A DNA stretch of 10,529 bases from an uncultured Lachnospiraceae bacterium (lineage in GTDB: Bacteria; Bacillota; Clostridia; Lachnospirales; Lachnospiraceae), in assembly GCA_910583965.1 (NCBI GenBank), contig CAJUAE010000110.1, positions 1 to 10,529 of the forward strand. The letters run 5' to 3'. This document shows, in pieces, positions 1 through 5,295 of the stretch. Within the stretch, counting starts at the first letter, position 1. Each line of letters begins with the position of its first letter. The translations under genes were made by a program, and so were the position numbers. Below the pieces are notes generated by a model that was not told where the DNA came from, ran no database searches, and was given only the letters and a program-made list of their open reading frames with translations.

Positions 1-50
1 GCAATCCGTGGTATCATAGGGGGCAAAATACCTTTTGACCCCAACATCAT
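1..50 (+). repeat. Right-end fragment of the 208-bp inverted-terminus repeat (copy 1)
   Basis: These 50 bases match the last 50 bases of the copy at 8001-8208 exactly, including the variant terminus ending CCAACATCAT. The rest of the copy lies upstream of the window, so whether it is complete cannot be told. It ends about 110 bp before the start of the LytM-like gene and could carry or block transcription entering that gene. No open frame through it has a credible start. Confidence 0.9.
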
Positions 51-158
51 AAAATTAAAAAAGATTGCAAAGGGGTGTTTATTTTTTCTATTTTATGATA
101 GAATGATTAAGCTACATTTTTGAGAATATTGTATGTCTTTGTGGAGGACAGAAAAAAG

Positions 159-866
159 ATGGAAAAGACAGACAGAACCCATTATAAAGTATTGATTGTA
201 TCGGATCAGGAAAAAAATTCAACCAAATTGTTTTCAGTTAGTTTAGAGTTGTTTATTACTTTTTTTGCTGCGATCGCATTGTTGATAATTGCATTACTGA
301 TATATTGTTATCTTTTAACAGGAGAACAAAATACATCAAATAGGCACATGAAATCTTATCAAGTGCAAAGTGAGGAACTTACAAAACAAAATATAGATTT
401 AATGAAAGAAAATAAGGAATTGAAAGAAAAGGTTACAATTCTTAGTGACACAGTAAATAATAAAGTGTATCAGGAAGAAAAGCGAGAGGCTGAGAAGATA
501 CAATCCTATATTCCCACAGGTTTTCCAATGAAAGGGGTAGCGTCCTATGAAGAAAAAGAACTGGATGGAAATCCATCTGTAATTTTTCAAGCATCTGCTA
601 GGACAAGTGTGATAGCTACAGCAAATGGTACTGTCTCCTCAATCGCTGGCAGTGCAGAGGCAGGGTATATTGTTATGATTGACCACAATAACGGATATTA
701 TACGATATACCGAAACAATGCAGAACCACGGGTGAAGGAGGGAGACAGTGTCACTAATGAGACAACGCTTTTTCACATAGAAACCGGAAATGAAACGTTG
801 GGATATCAGATTATTCAGGATGAGAAGTTTATCGATCCTTTAAGGCTTATGGATATCAGCGGTTAA
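159..866 (+). CDS. Membrane-anchored LytM/M23-like protein lacking zinc ligands
   Basis: The product is about 235 aa. It has a short cytoplasmic N-terminus, one hydrophobic segment at about residues 30-53, a charged helical stretch likely to form a coiled coil (about 60-115) and a C-terminal LytM/M23-like beta domain (about 120-233). The M23 layout is recognisable in SVIATANGTVSSI, AGYIVMIDHNNGYYTIY, VKEGDSV and ETLGYQI. The usual metal ligands (HxxxD, the HxH segment) are not there: the equivalent segments read FQASART and LGYQII. It is therefore probably a non-catalytic LytM protein, comparable in logic to EnvC-type amidase activators or SpoIIQ-type scaffold proteins, acting outside the membrane on peptidoglycan or a partner. 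The ATG at 159 follows GGAGG (143-147) with a rather long 11-nt gap; the frame is open back to a TTG at 120, which has no ribosome binding site. The last 27 bp overlap the convergent yerC gene. Confidence 0.8.
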   Translation: MEKTDRTHYKVLIVSDQEKNSTKLFSVSLELFITFFAAIALLIIALLIYCYLLTGEQNTSNRHMKSYQVQSEELTKQNIDLMKENKELKEKVTILSDTVNNKVYQEEKREAEKIQSYIPTGFPMKGVASYEEKELDGNPSVIFQASARTSVIATANGTVSSIAGSAEAGYIVMIDHNNGYYTIYRNNAEPRVKEGDSVTNETTLFHIETGNETLGYQIIQDEKFIDPLRLMDISG

Positions 867-1163
867 GTTGGATTTGGCATGCTCAAGACGCTCAAAAATC
901 AGCTCGTATCCATCGTTTCCATAATTTAACGAGCGGTTTACGCGACTGATAGTTGCAGTCGAGGCACCTGTCTTTTCTGCAATCTCTAGATAGGTTTTAT
1001 GATCCCGTAACATTGTGGCGACCTCAAATCGCTGAGAGAGTGAGAGTAATTCGTTGACAGTACACAAGTCTTCGAGAAAATTATAGCTCTCCTCTTTTGT
1101 TTTGAGACAGAGTAAAGCGTCAATTAGATGGTCTACAGCATCTGTTTTTATTTTTTTATTCAT
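840..1163 (-). CDS. yerC: YerC/YecD-family TrpR-like transcriptional regulator
   Basis: The 107-aa product matches the YerC/YecD family of TrpR-related DNA-binding proteins, which are about 100 aa long. Recognisable stretches are the N-terminal helical segment, FLEDLCTVNELLSLSQRFEVA and the helix-turn-helix YLEIAEKTGASTATISRVNRSL (about residues 58-79). The family is known as small cytoplasmic regulators widespread in Firmicutes; the ligand is not established, and tryptophan should not be assumed. The ATG at 1163 has GGAGG on the minus strand (complement of 1171-1175) at normal spacing. A consensus promoter and a perfect palindrome lie just upstream, suggesting autoregulation. Its 3' end overlaps the LytM-like gene by 27 bp. 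Confidence 0.9.
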   Translation of the reverse strand: MNKKIKTDAVDHLIDALLCLKTKEESYNFLEDLCTVNELLSLSQRFEVATMLRDHKTYLEIAEKTGASTATISRVNRSLNYGNDGYELIFERLEHAKSNLTADIHKP

Positions 1164-1215
1164 TGTGTTACCTCCATAGAACAGATAGGATATGTTTTTT
1201 ATTAAATGCTTTAAT

Positions 1216-1233
1216 ACTGTAAAGTTTTACAGT
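1216..1233. promoter_or_regulatory. Perfect 18-bp palindrome at the yerC transcription start (candidate operator)
   Basis: Arms ACTGTAAA and TTTACAGT are separated by GT. The site covers about +1 to +18 of the predicted yerC transcript, the place where a repressor would block initiation or early elongation. The obvious candidate ligand is YerC itself, because TrpR-family proteins bind palindromes as dimers; that link is inference. Confidence 0.55.
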
Positions 1234-1240
1234 TTTGAAT

Positions 1241-1269
1241 ATTGTAGCATACTTTTGCATTAATGTAAA
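1241..1269 (-). promoter_or_regulatory. Sigma-A promoter of yerC
   Basis: Read on the minus strand, TTTACA (complement of 1264-1269), a 17-bp spacer and TACAAT (complement of 1241-1246) match a housekeeping promoter closely. Transcription would begin near 1234, about 70 nt upstream of the yerC start codon. Confidence 0.75.
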
Positions 1270-1302
1270 TGTGTAGATAAAAAAGAAAAAGCATTAAAGG
1301 TC

Positions 1303-1331
1303 TTGATAAGTAGTTTTGAATACTATATTAT
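1303..1331 (+). promoter_or_regulatory. Probable promoter of the DUF1836 gene
   Basis: TTGATA (1303-1308), a 17-bp spacer and TATTAT (1326-1331) give a plausible sigma-A promoter. TATAAT at 1329-1334 overlaps it but would need a 20-bp spacer. Transcription would start near 1338, giving a leader of about 40 nt, and runs divergently from yerC. Confidence 0.5.
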
Positions 1332-1380
1332 AATGGTAGTGACATTTTAGTGATTTCTTATCGGATTTTAAAAGAAAGGT

Positions 1381-2010
1381 ATGGTAAAACATATGCATAT
1401 AGACACGAAAGATTTGCTGAATAGTATTCTGGAGAGTTTTGACAGGATTGATTATGTAAAATCTTCGGATATTCCAAATATTGATCTTTATATGGATCAA
1501 GTAACAACTTTTATGGATAAAAATTTTCGCAATACGACCAGATATCCCGGAGATGATAAGATTATGACAAAGACCATGATCAATAATTATGCAAAGAATG
1601 ATTTGCTGCCGCCTCCTGTCAGAAAGAAATATTCTAAGGAGCATATTTTGGTTTTAATCTTTATCTATTATTATAAGGGGATTTTATCAATCAGTGATAT
1701 ACAGGCATTGTTAGGACCTATCACAAACAAATTTTTTCATAAAGAAGAAGGTTTTGATATCCAGTCTGTTTACGAAGAAGTTTTTCGGGTTGGATATGAC
1801 CAAATTGAGGCACTAAAAAAACATATTGTGGAAGAATATGACTGTGCGATGGGGACTTTTCAAGATGCTCCAGAAGAAAATAGAGCGTTTTTAAAATTGT
1901 TTTCTTTTATTTGCTTTTTGAGTTTTGATGTGTACATGAAAAAGCAATTAATTGAAAAATTAATTGACGCAATTAGAGAGGATGGTTTTCCAACAAAGGA
2001 AAAAGATTGA
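1381..2010 (+). CDS. DUF1836 family helix-turn-helix protein
   Basis: The product is 209 aa, or 205 aa if the ATG at 1393 is used. The family signature is clear in its central region: MTKTMINNYAKNDLLPPPV followed by RKKYSKEHILVLIFIYYYKG and LSISDIQALL, about residues 60-115. This resembles a MerR-like winged HTH that recognises DNA. DUF1836 proteins are common in Lachnospiraceae and other Clostridia; their targets are not established, as far as I know. The C-terminal half is helical with a hydrophobic stretch (FLKLFSFICFLSFDVYM) and no clear ligand-binding fold. Start choice is uncertain: AGAAAGG (1373-1379) is only 1 nt from the ATG at 1381 and 13 nt from the ATG at 1393. No terminator follows, and the next promoter begins about 20 bp after the stop codon. 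Confidence 0.85.
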   Translation: MVKHMHIDTKDLLNSILESFDRIDYVKSSDIPNIDLYMDQVTTFMDKNFRNTTRYPGDDKIMTKTMINNYAKNDLLPPPVRKKYSKEHILVLIFIYYYKGILSISDIQALLGPITNKFFHKEEGFDIQSVYEEVFRVGYDQIEALKKHIVEEYDCAMGTFQDAPEENRAFLKLFSFICFLSFDVYMKKQLIEKLIDAIREDGFPTKEKD

Positions 2011-2030
2011 CAAAGAATTGTTGCAAAAAC

Positions 2031-2059
2031 TTGAAATTGTCTGACAATAGTATTATAAT
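2031..2059 (+). promoter_or_regulatory. Strong sigma-A promoter of the 123-aa protein unit
   Basis: TTGAAA (2031-2036), exactly 17 bp, then TATAAT (2054-2059). The spacer contains the inverted repeat ATTGT-CTG-ACAAT (2036-2048), a possible operator. Transcription would start near 2066, leaving a leader of about 155 nt before the ATG at 2221. Confidence 0.75.
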
Positions 2060-2065
2060 AAGGAA

Positions 2066-2220
2066 TAAACTACTTTTCATAGGTCAGGAATACGCATTCC
2101 GTGAGAACCTAATTGAGAAGTGAGGGGCGATTTAAAACTTTAAATATCGTCCCAAATCGTTACTGTGAGCAGCTTCCATGCTATGAATTGTGACGAAAAT
2201 AGAGAGGAGGTATTTATTTT
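2066..2220 (+). promoter_or_regulatory. Structured 5' leader, candidate uncharacterised cis-regulatory RNA
   Basis: Three consecutive stem-loops can be drawn by eye. P1 is TAGGT/ACCTA (2080-2084 with 2107-2111), enclosing GGAAT-ACGC-ATTCC (2087-2100). P2 is GGGGCG/CGTCCC (2124-2129 with 2148-2153, one G-U), capped by ATTTAA-AACT-TTAAAT. P3 is TCGTTAC/GTGACGA (2157-2163 with 2190-2196, one wobble), capped by AGCA/TGCT (2168-2171 with 2179-2182). The P3 apical loop CTTCC (2173-2177) is complementary, with one G-U pair, to the Shine-Dalgarno GGAGG (2206-2210), so a loop-to-SD pseudoknot could hold translation off. I could not match it to any riboswitch class I know by consensus. The fold was not computed. 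Confidence 0.5.
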
Positions 2221-2592
2221 ATGGGGATATCAGCGATTGCAGGGTTTGGTAATTGTAGGATTTCATCAATACATGGTAATCCTTACAGCTTGAATGCGAT
2301 TCAGAAGATTGGGCAGAATAATGACCGGTCTGGGAAACCGCTTGTCATAGCGTCAGAGGAGAAAAAAGAAGACCTATATGTAAAAGATTATGGCACGCTG
2401 GATGCGACAAAGAGTACAGCGAGTGGTGATTTTGCTGAAATGCTTGGTATACAGGAGTGTATGCTTTCACAAAAGGAAGATGTTCAAAAATCGGATTATG
2501 CTTCTTATCTGAATGATACGATTGGAATGATGGGAATGCAAAACCGATTGAGAGATCATCTAAATGGAGCAGGGTTTACACCGTTTTCGTAA
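2221..2592 (+). CDS. Unrecognised 123-aa protein
   Basis: The start is supported by AGAGGAGG (2203-2210), 10 nt before the ATG. I recognise no domain, signal peptide or membrane segment. The N-terminal 30 residues (MGISAIAGFG, then SSIHGNPYSLNAIQKIG) are fairly hydrophobic and Gly/Ser/Asn-rich. The middle is charged (EEKKEDLYVKDYG), and the C-terminal part, with the segment GMMGMQNRLRDHL, looks helical. The gene sits alone between a strong promoter, a long structured leader and an intrinsic terminator, so it is a monocistronic and probably regulated unit. Dedicated control and good codon-level signals argue that it is real. Its function cannot be assigned from sequence. Confidence 0.75.
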   Translation: MGISAIAGFGNCRISSIHGNPYSLNAIQKIGQNNDRSGKPLVIASEEKKEDLYVKDYGTLDATKSTASGDFAEMLGIQECMLSQKEDVQKSDYASYLNDTIGMMGMQNRLRDHLNGAGFTPFS

Positions 2593-2599
2593 AAAATCT

Positions 2600-2627
2600 A
2601 AAAAAACACCTGTTAAGGTGTTTTTTT
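2600..2627 (+). terminator. Intrinsic terminator after the 123-aa gene
   Basis: Stem of an A-run plus CACCT with AGGTG plus a T-run, loop GTTA (2612-2615), beginning 8 nt after the stop codon. A-run and T-run flank both sides, so it could work in either direction. Confidence 0.9.
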
Positions 2628-2638
2628 ATTGAAAAATG

Positions 2639-2667
2639 TTGAAAGATAGTGTATGATTATTTATATT
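2639..2667 (+). promoter_or_regulatory. Promoter of the L,D-transpeptidase gene
   Basis: TTGAAA (2639-2644), 17 bp, TATATT (2662-2667). It lies just past the preceding terminator and about 45 bp before the start codon at 2713. Confidence 0.65.
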
Positions 2668-2712
2668 TGATAAAATTTCAAAATTAAGTTAATTGTCACG
2701 GAGGAGAATTGC

Positions 2713-3600
2713 ATGAAAACAAATTTGCGGATTGCTGGCGTTAGAAAAATTATTGCATTTTTTCTTGCTGTATGTCTGTGTATGGGGGTTGTATTGGAAG
2801 GCAGCATGATAGTTGCAGTGGCGGAGGATAATACTCCAATCTATAAAATTATGGTCAATCGAGCAGCAAACTGTGTGACGGTTTATGCGAAGGATAACAA
2901 TGGAGAGTTTAGTGTTCCAGTCAAGGCGTTTGTATGCTCTTGCGGCAGAGAAGGTCATGAGACACCACTTGGAACATTTAAGACAAGCAACTATTATCAA
3001 TGGAGATTGATGGTTGATGGTTCTTATGGACACTATGCAGTTCGTTTTAACCGTGGAATTATGTTTCACTCGATACCATATTATACCAAAAATGCAGGGA
3101 ATATGGAGTGGGAGCAGTTTAATTTGCTTGGAGAAGCAGCATCACTTGGCTGTGTAAGGCTTGCATGTGCAGACGCAAAATGGATCTATGATAATTGTAA
3201 GCCTGGTACACAGGTTGTTGTATATGATGATCTTGAGAATCCAGGACCATTAGGAAAGCCAACTGAGTTAAAAATTGCAGCGGATAATCCAATGAAAAAA
3301 TGGGACCCAACGGACACGGATCCTAAGAATCCATGGAATCAGGTTAGACCTACATTGTATCTAACAGATCAAAGTACAGATGAAGTGTTGCGTCTGCCAG
3401 TAGGGGCGTCACAAGAAGATATTTACAAGGCAGTTGGGTTGATAAGTGCTACTGGTGATATCTGTGAATCTGGGCAGTATACGATTAATCTTTCTGGAAG
3501 ATATGATTTGAATCAGCAGGGGATATACCATATCTCTGTATGTGGTGTAGGCTTGTTTGGAGTCCGAACGGAGAAAAATATGATGTTGTGTGTGGGATAA
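2713..3600 (+). CDS. Exported L,D-transpeptidase (YkuD domain) with a C-terminal extension
   Basis: The 295-aa product begins with a signal peptide: basic start, hydrophobic core at about residues 13-37 and AVAED near the cleavage site. The YkuD catalytic domain spans about 41-172. It shows the usual GREGHETPLGTF segment (78-89), the catalytic histidine in IMFHSIP (H119) and the active-site motif ASLGCVRLA (C147, R149). Such enzymes act outside the membrane and make or edit 3-3 peptidoglycan cross-links or attach proteins. After a Pro/Asp-rich linker (about 175-212) comes an 80-residue tail (LYLTDQ...GRYDLNQQGIYHISV) that resembles DUF5011/Ig-like surface modules. Its role is unknown; wall or substrate binding is a reasonable guess. 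GGAGGAG lies 6-7 nt before the ATG. Its own promoter and terminator make it a single-gene unit. Confidence 0.9.
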   Translation: MKTNLRIAGVRKIIAFFLAVCLCMGVVLEGSMIVAVAEDNTPIYKIMVNRAANCVTVYAKDNNGEFSVPVKAFVCSCGREGHETPLGTFKTSNYYQWRLMVDGSYGHYAVRFNRGIMFHSIPYYTKNAGNMEWEQFNLLGEAASLGCVRLACADAKWIYDNCKPGTQVVVYDDLENPGPLGKPTELKIAADNPMKKWDPTDTDPKNPWNQVRPTLYLTDQSTDEVLRLPVGASQEDIYKAVGLISATGDICESGQYTINLSGRYDLNQQGIYHISVCGVGLFGVRTEKNMMLCVG

Positions 3601-3653
3601 AAGGACAGAGCGATATCATTTAGTTAAGCAAGATATTAGTAAGAATATTCTAC

Positions 3654-3692
3654 AGAGCAAGGTATATAGAAATATGTACCCTGCTCTTTTTT
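3654..3692 (+). terminator. Intrinsic terminator of the L,D-transpeptidase gene
   Basis: AGAGCA (3654-3659) pairs with TGCTCT (3682-3687), enclosing GGTA/TACC, and is followed by TTTTTT (3687-3692). It starts 54 nt after the stop codon. Confidence 0.85.
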
Positions 3693-3789
3693 GATTTTGT
3701 TTTTCTAGTGTGAAACTAAAATTTCACATTTCCTGATTTGTACGCCCGCAAAAGCGTGCAGATGGGAGTTCGTGTTATAATTAAATGAT
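3693..3789. other. Short intergenic spacer with small hairpins
   Basis: This stretch holds a 7-bp inverted repeat, TGTGAAA (3709-3715) with TTTCACA (3722-3728), and a short ACGC/GCGT hairpin. I see no gene in it. It leads directly into a repeat copy. Confidence 0.4.
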
Positions 3790-4000
3790 ATGATACCAGG
3801 GTCAAAAGGTCAAGAAATCCGATGCAAACTTGCTTGCAAGAGGATTTTTGAACTTGGGACCCGCGAAAACACCGAAAAGTAGCCATTTTTCACAGAAAAA
3901 TGAGCGAATTTGAGGTGTTTTAGGATTGCGGGAGCATGAAATGCGGAGCAATCCGTGGTATCATAGGGGGCAAAATACCTTTTGACCCTGGTATCATGAT
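3787..4000 (+). repeat. Full 208-bp inverted-terminus repeat, copy A (3790-3997), with flanking GAT duplication
   Basis: The element proper is 3790-3997. Its first 21 bases (starting ATGATACCAGGG) are the perfect reverse complement of its last 21 (ending CCTGGTATCAT). GAT flanks it on both sides (3787-3789 and 3998-4000), consistent with a 3-bp target duplication. Inside, three hairpins can be drawn: AAATCC/GGATTT (3815-3847); AAAACACC/GGTGTTTT (3866-3873 with 3914-3921), enclosing CATTTTTC-ACA-GAAAAATG; and GGATTGC/GCAATCC (3923-3929 with 3948-3954), enclosing GCAT-GAA-ATGC. There is no transposase. It resembles a miniature inverted-repeat transposable element (MITE) that may also make a structured RNA. 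It differs from copy B at 6 of 208 positions, all transitions. It ends 27 bp from the stop codon of the convergent lipoprotein gene. Confidence 0.85.
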
Positions 4001-4024
4001 ATTGGGATTAAAACTGTCTTTTTT

Positions 4025-5050
4025 CTATTTTGCCTGTTCTGCAAATGTACAAGTTACTAAGTCTTTGTATGGTACATATGTTTCAAGTTCGCCTGCTTCC
4101 ATCAGAATATTTTGTAACAGCGTAAAGCTTTCTTCTGTGAAGATGAGGTCTTTTTTCCAAGTGTCTTGTGTTTGATAACGTGTTACAATCATGGTGATTG
4201 TATTGAGTTCTGTCTCAGGAAATTGAGGTTTGATAATAGTTGCGATTTCATCTGCAGAATGACTTGCAACATAATTCATTCCTTTTTGGAGCGCTTTAGT
4301 GAAGGCAAGTAAAACATCAGGATTTTCCTCAATAAAACTCTTTCTGGCACTGAATGCAGTATAGGGAACATAGCCAGAATCAACGCCAAGAGAGGCGACA
4401 ATATAGCCTTTTTGCTGTGTTTCTAAAGAGGTGGCATGTGGCTCAAATTCAACAGTAAAGTCAGCATATCCAGCATCACCTTCTTTTGCCCCCGCAAAAG
4501 CTGCGGCAGTAGAGCCAAAATCAATACTTGTGTCAATAGTAAGGTCTGTTTCAGGGTTAATCTGATTCATTTTGAGAATGTATTCAAATACCATCTGTGG
4601 CATACCTCCCTTGCGTCCACCTAGAACGTAAGTTCCTTTTAGCATATTCCAATTAAAATTGTCAATAGGAGTGCGACTTACAAGGAAATTGCCAGCGCGC
4701 TGAGTTAGTTGGGCAAAATTTACTGCATAATCCTGCGCACCTTGTAGATATGTGTAGATAGAGGCTTCACTGCCCATAAAACCAATATCAGCTTCACCTG
4801 TAAGCAGTGCTGTCATGGTTTTATCTGCGCCATATCCAGTGACCAATTCAAGATCGATACCTTCTGCTGTAAAATATCCCTCCTCAATAGCAACATACAT
4901 AGGAGCATAAAAAATAGAATGCGCAACTTCATTTAATATTACTTTTTTTGCCTGTCCAGTAGACTCTGTTTTCTGACCACATCCACTTGTCAGAGTGGAA
5001 ATAATCAAAATGATTGTCAAAAGTATTGAGAGCGATTGATATTTTTTCAT
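4025..5050 (-). CDS. ABC transporter substrate-binding lipoprotein, NMT1/SsuA/ThiY-like
   Basis: The 341-aa product starts with a lipoprotein signal: hydrophobic residues about 7-20, then TSGCGQ with C24 as the lipidated cysteine. The mature protein has the type-2 periplasmic-binding fold of the NMT1/THI5-like and SsuA group. Typical stretches are HSIFYAPMYVAIEEGYFTAE, DLELVTGYGADKTMTALLTG, EADIGFMGSEASIY and the later EENPDVLLAFTKALQKGMNY. Members bind taurine, alkanesulfonates, nitrate, thiamine precursors or riboflavin; the ligand cannot be read here. I found no TPP-riboswitch motif upstream. AGAGGA lies 5 nt before the ATG on the minus strand. No permease or ATPase gene adjoins it: upstream is divergent pcrA and downstream is a repeat copy and a convergent gene. 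It is therefore an orphan within this window. Confidence 0.88.
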   Translation of the reverse strand: MKKYQSLSILLTIILIISTLTSGCGQKTESTGQAKKVILNEVAHSIFYAPMYVAIEEGYFTAEGIDLELVTGYGADKTMTALLTGEADIGFMGSEASIYTYLQGAQDYAVNFAQLTQRAGNFLVSRTPIDNFNWNMLKGTYVLGGRKGGMPQMVFEYILKMNQINPETDLTIDTSIDFGSTAAAFAGAKEGDAGYADFTVEFEPHATSLETQQKGYIVASLGVDSGYVPYTAFSARKSFIEENPDVLLAFTKALQKGMNYVASHSADEIATIIKPQFPETELNTITMIVTRYQTQDTWKKDLIFTEESFTLLQNILMEAGELETYVPYKDLVTCTFAEQAK

Positions 5051-5118
5051 AGAAATCCTCTAAAATGTTTTCATTATCATATGCAAAAAAGTAGATAAGG
5101 GTGATTGCTAGAAAATTA

Positions 5119-5147
5119 TTGAAACGAGAAGATTTCAATGGTATAAT
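5119..5147 (+). promoter_or_regulatory. Promoter of pcrA, with overlapping inverted repeat
   Basis: TTGAAA (5119-5124), 17 bp, TATAAT (5142-5147), with an extended -10 TG at 5139-5140. The inverted repeat ATTGAAA (5118-5124) with TTTCAAT (5133-5139) covers the -35 box and spacer, so it may be an operator. The resulting leader is about 140 nt and includes a small TTGAAAA/TTTTCAA hairpin (5250-5267) close to the ribosome binding site. Confidence 0.7.
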
Positions 5148-5295
5148 TTCCATATTACTGTATTTTTGCTATATACATTGATGTAGAGAAGATATGTTAT
5201 TGTATGATGCATTGACGGCACGAAAGATAAGTTAATTTTTTGTGCTTGATTGAAAAGGTTTTTTCAAAGGGTTTTGTTAAGAGAGGATTAAGAAA

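Noticed and set aside
1..123. 40-codon open frame through copy 1 and its right flank
   Set aside because: It has no start in the window, its flank-coded part is low complexity, and it corresponds to the non-credible frame in the other copies.
1294..1644. 116-codon minus-strand open frame
   Set aside because: It lies antisense to the DUF1836 gene and across its promoter, with no ribosome binding site and no domain-like sequence.
2066..2220. Known riboswitch classes (c-di-GMP-I, glycine, THF, fluoride, guanidine) for the structured leader
   Set aside because: The consensus cores I know for these classes are not present. The ACGC loop resembles the guanidine-II ACGR loop, but it has C at the last position and there is no second such loop.
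3936..4175. 79-codon plus-strand open frame starting in repeat copy A
   Set aside because: It begins inside the repeat with GGGAG only 1 nt from the ATG and then runs antisense through the lipoprotein gene. In copy B the same frame stops within a few codons of the element's end.
5051..5160. TPP or other riboswitch upstream of the NMT1-type lipoprotein gene
   Set aside because: I looked for CTGAGA- and ACCTGATC-type TPP motifs on the minus strand and saw none; no extended structure was evident.
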